Below are positions 28,701-36,139 of a stretch of 64,000 nt of DNA, piece after piece. The notes below the pieces were generated by a model that saw only the letters and a program-made list of their open reading frames with translations, searched no databases and was not told where the DNA came from. Origin of the DNA: Propionibacteriaceae bacterium (GTDB lineage: Bacteria; Actinomycetota; Actinomycetes; Propionibacteriales; Propionibacteriaceae); the NCBI GenBank assembly GCA_031265875.1, contig JAISCA010000004.1, positions 99,661 through 163,660 on the forward strand, given 5' to 3'. Every line of letters starts with the position of its first letter. Position 1 is the first letter of the stretch. The position numbers and the translations under genes were made by a program.

Positions 28701-30260
28701 GCCCTGTTCGACCAGTTCGGTCAGACGGCCGAACTCGACCGGGGCGTCCGACTCCACCACCGCCAGCACCACCGGCGTCGGAATGACCCCATCTTTCCGC
28801 TGCTGACCGGCCCGCTGGACGATCAACTCCTCCAGCTCCCCCACCACACCGGCCGCCGTGGCCGGGGAGTCGGCCAGGGGCTGGGTCGTGAGAAGGCCGG
28901 GGTTGGCGTGGGGCAACCACTTGACCCAGTCCCAATCCGGGCTGGTGGCGGCCGAGGCCAATACGGTCAGGGCCAGATCGGTGGGCGAGTGCAGAGCCAC
29001 GGCTTGGGCCACCATGGCCTGGGCCATCGGCCTGGCCGCCCCCCTGGGCCCGGCCAAACCGAGGCCGCCGCGCTGGGTGAACCGGCACACCACCGGCACC
29101 GGGGCGACCGTGGCCAAGTGGGCCAGTTTCTGACGCAGCTCGTGCTGGCTGGGGCGGGGGGCCTTCTTGAAGTCCGGCCAATCCAAGGTGATACGGCTGG
29201 GCAGCTCGCCGGTGCCGAGCCTCAGCTCGGCGAAGCCGGGGGCGTCGATCCGCCGGGTCCAGAGCAGGTTGCTGCGCCGGACCGCCGCCCAGGCGCAGTC
29301 CTGGGTGGCCGGGTGCTCGACGTGACGGGCCGCGATCTCGACCTGGGCCTCCTGGTCGGCCTCCCGCACCAGGTCGTCGACGTCGGCCCGCCACTGCTTC
29401 ATGGCGGCCTTGTACTTGGACTTGGAACTGGTCCGCTCCTCGAACCAGGTGCCGATGATCATCAGCGGCATGATGGCGACGAAGACCAAGGAGCTGAGCT
29501 GGCGCGACATCAAGAACATCGACCCGCCCATCGCCATCATGGCCACCATCATGGCGATGGGAAAACGTGATTTGTCCGAGGGGACCGGGATCTCGGGCAC
29601 CGGGAACTTGCGCCCGTTGTAGGGCTTGACCAAGCGGGGCGAGCGGATGAAGCCGATCGAGGCCCCTTCGACCCGGCCCTCGGCCCCCGAGCGGTGGGTC
29701 AATTGGACGGTCAAGCGGGTCTCGCCGATCTCGACCACGTCGCCTGGCCGGAGGATCTGACGGTCGGTCAGACCGCCGGCCACCGCCACGCCGTTGGCGG
29801 AGCCCAGGTCGACGACCTCGGCCTGGTCGGTCAGGTTGATCCGGATGTGGCTGCGCGAGACCAGCGGATCGGACAATTGGACCTGGCAGTCCCGGCCCCG
29901 GCCGACCAGGTTGGAGCCGGACAGGAGGGGGAAGTCACGGCCTTGGTCGGGGCCGCCGATGACGGACAGGATGGCGGCCGGGGCGCCCTGGCCGACGTAC
30001 TGGGCCCCGGCCCGAGCCAGGGTCACGCGCTGGCCCGAGCGCAGCCCGGACTCGGCCACGGTCAGGTCGGCTGGCAGGACCCGGTTCTCCTCCTCCGGCA
30101 GGCAGACGGTCAAGCCCTCGGGCGGGATGGCGGCGGACGGCTGGGGGTCGGCTGCGCGCAGGTAATCGGCCAGGCCGCCGACCGTGGTGGTGGCGTCGCA
30201 GGTCACCTGCAGGTCGGACAGATGACCCTCCGGACGGGCGTAGGTCAGCTTGATCTTCAC
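25785..30260 (-). CDS. EccC/EssC-like FtsK/SpoIIIE ATPase with N-terminal ubiquitin-like and FHA domains
   Basis: 1491 aa; YukD-like N-terminus, FHA (LVGRGRDCQVQLSDPLVSRSHI), two TM segments, three FtsK modules (GGTTGSGKSELL; GAGGSGKSTLL; GPPGSGIST). Confidence 0.93.
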   Translation of the reverse strand: MKIKLTYARPEGHLSDLQVTCDATTTVGGLADYLRAADPQPSAAIPPEGLTVCLPEEENRVLPADLTVAESGLRSGQRVTLARAGAQYVGQGAPAAILSVIGGPDQGRDFPLLSGSNLVGRGRDCQVQLSDPLVSRSHIRINLTDQAEVVDLGSANGVAVAGGLTDRQILRPGDVVEIGETRLTVQLTHRSGAEGRVEGASIGFIRSPRLVKPYNGRKFPVPEIPVPSDKSRFPIAMMVAMMAMGGSMFLMSRQLSSLVFVAIMPLMIIGTWFEERTSSKSKYKAAMKQWRADVDDLVREADQEAQVEIAARHVEHPATQDCAWAAVRRSNLLWTRRIDAPGFAELRLGTGELPSRITLDWPDFKKAPRPSQHELRQKLAHLATVAPVPVVCRFTQRGGLGLAGPRGAARPMAQAMVAQAVALHSPTDLALTVLASAATSPDWDWVKWLPHANPGLLTTQPLADSPATAAGVVGELEELIVQRAGQQRKDGVIPTPVVLAVVESDAPVEFGRLTELVEQGWRQGVYVLWVAPDLTQLPASCRVYVDVHGLERGEVGYLHEGDLVTPVDLDRFEGDPASWARRLAPVVDLTARSDDATDVPRMTSYVGIVGPEVLSQPHAIIERWNANQSLVTGPYAPSPPPRKAATLRAAIGQSAVGLHSIDLRSDGPHALVGGTTGSGKSELLQTWVLAMATNHSAQRLNFLLVDYKGGSAFAECSELPHTVGMVTDLNAAGVNRALASLSAELTYREHLLGSKKAKDLVALEKSSPVDAPPTLIIIVDEFAALVQEVPEFVDGVVNVAQRGRSLGLHLILATQRPAGVIRDNLRANTNLRVALRVADIDDSNDVLGSPQAAYFDQDVPGRAMSKTGPGRLVTFQTAYVGGHTGDEAPPPDIKVEALGFGAGQVWELPASDEPKPRAEGESDLKRIVRTIQQAHATAELPLPRKPWLPDLRTYYNLADPDQVASPRTDEQLVFGVSDDPDRQTQPPVSYWPDQVGNLAIYGAGGSGKSTLLRALAVAAGLTYHGGPCHVYGLDFSSRGLAMLEELPHVGSVVPAADSERVERLLRWLRDTIDERAVRYSEANAATIKEYRALAGQPQEPRILVLLDGLTAFRQAYDASDKFRFWDLFLSIAADGRPTGVHVALTCDQVNGVPPALDAAIQQRVVMRMSTADDYPSLGVSKDILTAVSPPGRCIVNGLETQVGVLGGDPVKERTAQLADERAKLAHKGAGDPPHHFIPPTGAQAQATNIALYAQAMARSGVGQAPPIRRLPEEVPLSSLQADPGCFVLGMESADFETVQVSVAGPFVLAGPPGSGISTALTTIVAGLQACPEIDQIHVFSDRPTHLSQVPGLTSVTIGSLDAAEPLIALQEEIQSRAPDDPRVAILIEGMPDFAGSDAEFALDNLFQAAARGGHFVLASGEPAALGQAYSLMSVFKSGRRAMLLQFDSDNPELVQAVYPRARAIDFPEGRGVYAERGRTRIVQVALPDGAV

Positions 30261-33139
30261 GAATCGGCTCCGCCCAACTCAGGCCGCCGGATGGTGGCGT
30301 CGTTCAGACTATCCTCCGCCTGCGGCCGGGTCAGATCCTCGGCCGATGACCGGGGGCGAGCCAGATCCTCCGTTCGGGGCCGGGCCATGTCTTCGACCGG
30401 AACCTGCGGCCGCGTCAAGTCCTCGACCGGCGCCTGGGGCCGAGTCAGATCGACGGCCGGGGGCGGAACGTCCGTCCGATCGTCGGCCGGGGCCGGAGCC
30501 TGGGAGCGGGTGGCGTCATCGGCCACGGCCGGGGACCGGGTCTGGTCCAGGGCCGCCTGATCGAGCGAGCCGAAGGAGGCCTGATCGAAGTCCGGCGCCG
30601 CAGCGGTCGGCCCGAAGGCCGCCTGATCGAGCGCTGACTGGTCGAGCAGACCGAAGCCGGATCGGTCGATGACCGCTTGGTCCACCACCTGATCGGCCAC
30701 CGCTGGGTCGACTTGGTCGACCGCCGCCGAGCCGGTCTGATCGACCACCGTCGCCCTCGGCTGGTCCACCACGGCGTGCGGCCGGATGGCCTCCCAGCGG
30801 GGCGGGGCGCCGAGCAGGCCGCGGGCCCCCTTGGACAGGGGCCAGAGCGAGCGCGGGTTGGCCAAGGCCCAGAGCCGTCGGCCCCGGCTGGTCCCGGCCA
30901 ACAGGTCCCGCCGGGTCCGCTGAACCTGCTCCCAATAGGCCCGGACCGAGGCTTGGTCCGGCTCGGCGGCGCTGAACATGGCCCGGTCGGTGGCCGCCGC
31001 CAGCCCCGTCAGAGGGGCCAAACCGAGGGCCAGGGCCAACTCGCGGCGGGTGGCCTGGGCGGGCGGGCGGCGACCGAGGTCGCGCGCCCGGTCCAGTGCC
31101 TCGTACCATCCGCCCACGATCCGTTGGGGATACGAGCCCCGGCCCCGCCGGTGTCGCCGACGTAGCCATTTGAACAGCAGGAGCAGACCCAGCAGTGCCC
31201 CCAGGCCGGACAGGCCGAGGCCGGAGAAGATGAGGACCCGCAGCACCAAGGAGGCGGGCAGCAACGCCGGGTCCTCCGGCGGGGAGACCTTGGCCCTGGT
31301 GTCGATGACGTTGTCATTGCGGGGCGGCTGGGGCTGGGGGTTGGGCGGCGGCACGTAGACCGAGGATGGGTCGGTCGACTCGATCGGCGGCAACTCGTCG
31401 GGCGGACGGTCGCGCGGGGCGACGTAATCCTCCGGCGGTATCACCACCCAGCCGTTGGTGGTCCAGACCTCGACCCAGGGCGTGATGTGGCGGCCTTGGA
31501 CCACCCCGTCGGCCGGCAGGACGGCGCCGAAGACGACCCGGGCCGGGATGCCGAGACGGTTGGCGGCCAGGGCGAAGGCGGCCACGTAGTGCTCCTCCGA
31601 GCCAATGAAGCGGTTGTCCGTCACCTGCATGAAGGTGGTCAGACGGCCTCGGCTGTGACCCGGCAGGTAATACATCTCGGAGTCCTTGGTGCCGTCGCTC
31701 CAGGCCCCCTGGGTGAAGGCTTCGGCCACCTGCATGAGCCGCTCCCAGGGCGTCGTGGCGCCCATCGTGAGCGAACGTAACTTGTCAGACATGAAATCGG
31801 TCTGATCGTCTCGCACCAGGACCGCGCCACCGCCCGGGCTGAGGGCCTCGTCCGGCTGGCGCACCAAGGCCGGCACCGAGACCACCTCGACCACGTCGTT
31901 GGCCCGCAGACCGTCGAAGAGCAAGCCTTGGCCCTTGGTCAGGTCGTAGAAGAAATTGGCCTCGTGCGAGCGGGCGTTGTCGCCGCTGAAGCCGACCCGG
32001 GTGGCCGAGCCCAGGCCGGGCACCCAGTTGAGCAACTCGAGCTGGCTGGCGTAATCCCGTTCGACCGTGATGGTCAGGGCCGTGGGGTCGCCCCGGGCCG
32101 GCAGCCGGGAGCCGACCCGCTGGAAACCGGAGCCCTGGGCGGCGCTCCAGACCAGGCCGTTGTAGTCGTCCAGCACGGCGATCCGGAGGTAGTCGCCGGC
32201 CTGACCGCCCTCGACCCGCAGCAGGGTCTGATTGTGCAGGGGCGAGGCGTCGGAGTCGGAGGAGTACTTGCGGTAGGCCGCCAGCGGGCTGGCGTACTGC
32301 CTGATCTCGATCGGCGGTTGGATGTACGAGCGCAGGACCAGGCGCAGGTGGGTGTCGTGGCCGGGCAGGCGGGGGGCCACGAACCAAGCCCCGCCCAGGG
32401 CCAGGACCGACACCAGCAGAGCACTGACGACCCTAGACAGCCGGGGCGTGCCGGTGCCGGCCAACCGGTCATGGCGGCCGGACCGGACCTGAACCCAGGC
32501 GATCAAGATGGCGGCGGCCCCCAGGCCTTGGGCGGTGGCGCTGGCCGGGGCGGCCGAACCGAGCAAGATGACGGCGGCCAAGGCCAGGCTGGGGCAGATC
32601 AAGATGGCCCGAGGCGAGCGGTTCAGACCGGCCACCAGGGCGCCCAGGCTGGTCATGACCAAACCGATCAGGAAAGGCAAGACGAGGTATTCGCTGTCGC
32701 CGGCCAGGGGCGGCAGGGTGGTCAGGAGTTCCTTCCAACCGCCGACCGCCAGATGGGCCAAGTCCAATTCGGTCCGCCCACTCGGCAGCAGCCCGGCCAC
32801 CAGGTCGCGGCGCAACGCGATCGGCCCGCCCAGCAGGAAGTACTCCAGCGGGATCAGGGCCACCGCCAGCAGCCAATGTCCCCGGCCGGCCAGCACCAGA
32901 TGGCTGGACAGCCAGCCGATCAGGACGCCGGCGGCGGCCACGGCCAGGAAGCGCCAGGAGTCGAAGGTGGTGCGGAAACCGACTAGGGCCACCAGCATGA
33001 CCAACATCAAGGCGACGGCGTCGATCAGTTCGGTCCGGTCCGGCCGCAGCGCGCTCAGGCGCTGGGTCAAGGTGGCGGTCCGGCTGACGGCGGCGCTGTC
33101 GCCCGCACCGGCGGCCTGGGACGGATCGACCTCTCTCAT
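30257..33139 (-). CDS. TgpA-like multi-TM transglutaminase-domain protein
   Basis: Multi-TM N-half, transglutaminase core (YVAAFALAANRLGIPARVVFGAVLPADGVVQGRHITPWVEVW), repetitive acidic C-tail. Confidence 0.9.
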   Translation of the reverse strand: MREVDPSQAAGAGDSAAVSRTATLTQRLSALRPDRTELIDAVALMLVMLVALVGFRTTFDSWRFLAVAAAGVLIGWLSSHLVLAGRGHWLLAVALIPLEYFLLGGPIALRRDLVAGLLPSGRTELDLAHLAVGGWKELLTTLPPLAGDSEYLVLPFLIGLVMTSLGALVAGLNRSPRAILICPSLALAAVILLGSAAPASATAQGLGAAAILIAWVQVRSGRHDRLAGTGTPRLSRVVSALLVSVLALGGAWFVAPRLPGHDTHLRLVLRSYIQPPIEIRQYASPLAAYRKYSSDSDASPLHNQTLLRVEGGQAGDYLRIAVLDDYNGLVWSAAQGSGFQRVGSRLPARGDPTALTITVERDYASQLELLNWVPGLGSATRVGFSGDNARSHEANFFYDLTKGQGLLFDGLRANDVVEVVSVPALVRQPDEALSPGGGAVLVRDDQTDFMSDKLRSLTMGATTPWERLMQVAEAFTQGAWSDGTKDSEMYYLPGHSRGRLTTFMQVTDNRFIGSEEHYVAAFALAANRLGIPARVVFGAVLPADGVVQGRHITPWVEVWTTNGWVVIPPEDYVAPRDRPPDELPPIESTDPSSVYVPPPNPQPQPPRNDNVIDTRAKVSPPEDPALLPASLVLRVLIFSGLGLSGLGALLGLLLLFKWLRRRHRRGRGSYPQRIVGGWYEALDRARDLGRRPPAQATRRELALALGLAPLTGLAAATDRAMFSAAEPDQASVRAYWEQVQRTRRDLLAGTSRGRRLWALANPRSLWPLSKGARGLLGAPPRWEAIRPHAVVDQPRATVVDQTGSAAVDQVDPAVADQVVDQAVIDRSGFGLLDQSALDQAAFGPTAAAPDFDQASFGSLDQAALDQTRSPAVADDATRSQAPAPADDRTDVPPPAVDLTRPQAPVEDLTRPQVPVEDMARPRTEDLARPRSSAEDLTRPQAEDSLNDATIRRPELGGADS

Positions 33140-34599
33140 CGGGCCAGCCCCCCACGCAGAGCTCGGGGCAGGTCGTCCAATTGGCCGACCGTCAACTCGA
33201 CGAAACCGGAGGTCTCACGCAAGGCGATGTCGGCCCCCAGCTCGACCCGGATGACGATCAAACGGACCTCGGGGGCCAGTGAGACTCGGCTCCGCTCCAA
33301 CTGCTCGAAACCGACCAACGGGCCGGTCACCGCCACCACCATGGAGGCGTCGGGGGCCAGCTCGGGCACGCGGGCGAAGGAGGCGGACAAGCTGACGGCC
33401 TCGAAGTCGGCCCGCGAATAGGTGTCCAAGGCCAGGTGCGGCACCGGGTGGGCCACCCCCATCGAGCCGCAGATCAAGGACAGGTCCATCTCGTCCCGGA
33501 TGGCCTGCACGGCGATCGAGGCGGCGCAACTCAAGACCAGCTCGAATTCCTCCTCGTCGGTGTAGTCGCCCAGCTCGGTGCCGGCGATGACGACGACGTG
33601 GGAACGCCGGGTGTCGAGGAATTGGCGGACTAAGAACTTCTGCTCCCCCGCCGCGCTGGACAACTTGGCGGTCGACTTCCAGTGGATGTAGCGCTGGTCG
33701 TCGCCGGGCACGTAGTCGCGCAGGGCGTGGAAAGCCAGGTCGGAGTTGGAGATGTCCTGGGTGGTCTGGCCCTCCAGGTCGCGCAGCAGGCCGGTGCCGA
33801 GGGATTCCACCGGCACCACCTGCGGGTGGACGAAGATGTCGATCGAGTCGGTCCAGGCCACCTCGCGGCGGATCAGGCCGATCGGGTCGCCCCGCTGACT
33901 GCGCACCGGTCCGACCGGCACCACCCCGCGGTGGGCGGCCGGTATGGTGACCCACTCCTCGTAGGCCGCCCCGTTGGCCAGCACCGGCGTGGTGTAACGC
34001 GCCACCGCCAAGCCGACCGGCAACTCCACCCCCAGACCGACCAGGGGGGCACGGGCGACGTTGGTCAGCTCGAAGCGGGCGACCGAGGCGTCGCCGACGT
34101 TGACCCGCTGGCCCGAGACCTCCAGCGTCACCTCCAAGCGGGTGCGCCCGATGACGAAGAGGATGGACAGGGCGAACAGGATCAGACCGACCGCTCCGAT
34201 CAGACCGAACTCGGCCCAACCCAGCCGGACCGACAGCCACCAACCGACCAGGCCGATGGCCAAGACGGTCCAACCCAGCCGGGTGACGCAGGCCAGCAGG
34301 CGGCCCAGCGGACGGTGGACCGGCTCCAGCCGGCGCCACAGTTCGAGCAGACGCGGGCTGGCCCAGGCGGCCAGGGCGCGGCCCCGGCCCTGCAGCCGGA
34401 TCCAGCGCCGCCGCCAGTTGGCCGGTCTGGCCCCGGTCGGCCCAGTCGGACCGGTCGAACCGAGTGGGCCGGTCGAGGCGCTCGAACTGGCCGAGGCGGC
34501 GCCGTACGCGGCAGGGGCCGGCCCGGCCAGGTCCGACCGGCGCTGGGTGCGGTCGTCGGGGTCGGCCGGGGCGGCGGAGTCGATCGGAGCGACCATCAT
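33136..34599 (-). CDS. DUF58-domain membrane protein
   Basis: ...DYVPGDDQRYIHWKSTAKL...FLVRQF, conserved DUF58 signature, two TM segments. Confidence 0.92.
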   Translation of the reverse strand: MMVAPIDSAAPADPDDRTQRRSDLAGPAPAAYGAASASSSASTGPLGSTGPTGPTGARPANWRRRWIRLQGRGRALAAWASPRLLELWRRLEPVHRPLGRLLACVTRLGWTVLAIGLVGWWLSVRLGWAEFGLIGAVGLILFALSILFVIGRTRLEVTLEVSGQRVNVGDASVARFELTNVARAPLVGLGVELPVGLAVARYTTPVLANGAAYEEWVTIPAAHRGVVPVGPVRSQRGDPIGLIRREVAWTDSIDIFVHPQVVPVESLGTGLLRDLEGQTTQDISNSDLAFHALRDYVPGDDQRYIHWKSTAKLSSAAGEQKFLVRQFLDTRRSHVVVIAGTELGDYTDEEEFELVLSCAASIAVQAIRDEMDLSLICGSMGVAHPVPHLALDTYSRADFEAVSLSASFARVPELAPDASMVVAVTGPLVGFEQLERSRVSLAPEVRLIVIRVELGADIALRETSGFVELTVGQLDDLPRALRGGLAR

Positions 34600-35573
34600 C
34601 AGCCTTGGACGGCCCGTAACTGAGGCGCGGCTATGTCGGTCAGCAAGCTGATGACGACTTGCTCGACGCTGGCGCCGGAGAACTGCGCTTCGGCCGACAG
34701 GATCAGCCGGTGCCCCATGACCGGTTGGGCCAGGTCCCGGATGTCGTCCGGGGTGACGTACTCCCGGCCCTGGGTGCAGGCCCAGGTCTTGGCCGCCCGG
34801 ATGAAAGCCAGGCCGCCGCGCATGGACAGGCCGAGTTTGACGTGGGGGTGGGAGCGGGAGGCGGTGGCGATCTGGCTGACGTAGGACAAGATGGCCGGGT
34901 CGACGTAGACCTCGTTGGCGAATTGGGCCATCTGGGTGACGGCTTGGGCGGCGATGATGGGGCTAACCGAGCTGGCCCGGTCCCGGTTGGCGGCCTCGTT
35001 GAGCAATTCGACCGCCACCTCGTGGTCCGGGTAGCCGACCGAGACCTTCATCAGGAAGCGGTCCAGCTGAGCCTCGGGCAGCCGGTAGGTGCCGGCCTGC
35101 TCGATCGGGTTCTGGGTGGCGATGACCATGAAGGGCTGGCCGACCTGGTGCTTGACCCCGTCCACCGTGACCGTGCCCTCCTCCATCACCTCGAGCAGGG
35201 CGGACTGGGTCTTGGGGCTGGCCCGGTTGACCTCGTCGGCCAAGACGATGGTGGCGAAGACCGGCCCCTTATGGAACTCGAAGGTCTGGTCGCGCTGATC
35301 GAAGACAGTCACCCCAGTCAGGTCGCCTGGCAGCAGGTCGGGCGTGAACTGGATGCGCGAATGGGTGCCCTGGACGGTGTTGGCGATGGCCTTGGCCAGG
35401 ACCGTCTTGCCGGTGCCGGGATTGTCCTCCAAGAGCAGATGGCCCTCCGACAGCAGACAGGTCAGAGCCAAGCGGATGACGCGGTCCTTGCCCCTGATGG
35501 CGATGCCGACGTTGGACGCCACCTGGTCGAAGGTCTGCTTGAACCAGAGAGCCTGTTCAGCGGTGATGGGCAT
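34599..35573 (-). CDS. MoxR-family AAA+ ATPase
   Basis: [41 protein letters not shown]. Confidence 0.96.
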   Translation of the reverse strand: MPITAEQALWFKQTFDQVASNVGIAIRGKDRVIRLALTCLLSEGHLLLEDNPGTGKTVLAKAIANTVQGTHSRIQFTPDLLPGDLTGVTVFDQRDQTFEFHKGPVFATIVLADEVNRASPKTQSALLEVMEEGTVTVDGVKHQVGQPFMVIATQNPIEQAGTYRLPEAQLDRFLMKVSVGYPDHEVAVELLNEAANRDRASSVSPIIAAQAVTQMAQFANEVYVDPAILSYVSQIATASRSHPHVKLGLSMRGGLAFIRAAKTWACTQGREYVTPDDIRDLAQPVMGHRLILSAEAQFSGASVEQVVISLLTDIAAPQLRAVQG

Positions 35574-35623
35574 GGTTTCCTCTTGTTCTGTCTGATCGGT
35601 CGGTGGATGGAGCTGGAGTGATT

Positions 35624-36088
35624 CTAGAAGTGGAGTTCGCCTGATGTGATGTCGATCTCACCGTTCCAGCAGCGGACCTTGACCCAGACTCCGGAATCGA
35701 ATGAGATTAGATGTGAGTTCGAGTCCCTACTTTCATTCGGCCTCAAGGTCACCGTGGAAGCGAAAGTCACACCACCGGAATGATCCACTACCTGACAGGC
35801 GACATTACTTGGAAAATTATGCGTAGTTATCCCAATGTAATAGGAATCAACCGTCGCCTTAGTGCCCTGGAAAACGGTGATATACGGATCTGACGACGTC
35901 GGTTCGGTCGCTCCATCCGAGGGAGTTGGGGTGGAGGAACAACCGACCAGGGCCATCAGGGCGATAATCATCGAAAGTGTTACAACGCCTAGTCTGACCC
36001 AGACCATGGGGACTGCGCCGCCGAAACCGTACGACGCCCGAATGAGAGAAAACTTAGGCCGGATGGCCTGTTCAGTGGCGATGGGCAT
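35624..36088 (-). CDS. Chimeric small lipoprotein with a copy of the giant protein's C-terminal domain
   Basis: MPIATEQA N-terminus like MoxR MPITAEQA; lipobox LVGCSS; C-terminal ~85 aa matches the tail of the 36140-43267 product. Confidence 0.8.
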   Translation of the reverse strand: MPIATEQAIRPKFSLIRASYGFGGAVPMVWVRLGVVTLSMIIALMALVGCSSTPTPSDGATEPTSSDPYITVFQGTKATVDSYYIGITTHNFPSNVACQVVDHSGGVTFASTVTLRPNESRDSNSHLISFDSGVWVKVRCWNGEIDITSGELHF

Positions 36089-36139
36089 GGTTTCCTCTTG
36101 TCTAGTACGGTCAATTGGCGATGGCGAGTCGGCGTGACT

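Noticed and set aside
25812-29570. 1252-aa plus-strand ORF antisense to the EccC-like gene (and similar long antisense ORFs at 19576-21990, 17453-19375, 7521-9269, 37556-40435)
   Set aside because: Typical high-GC antisense open frames: biased G/D/H/Q/R composition, no recognisable domain, and a well-conserved protein on the opposite strand.
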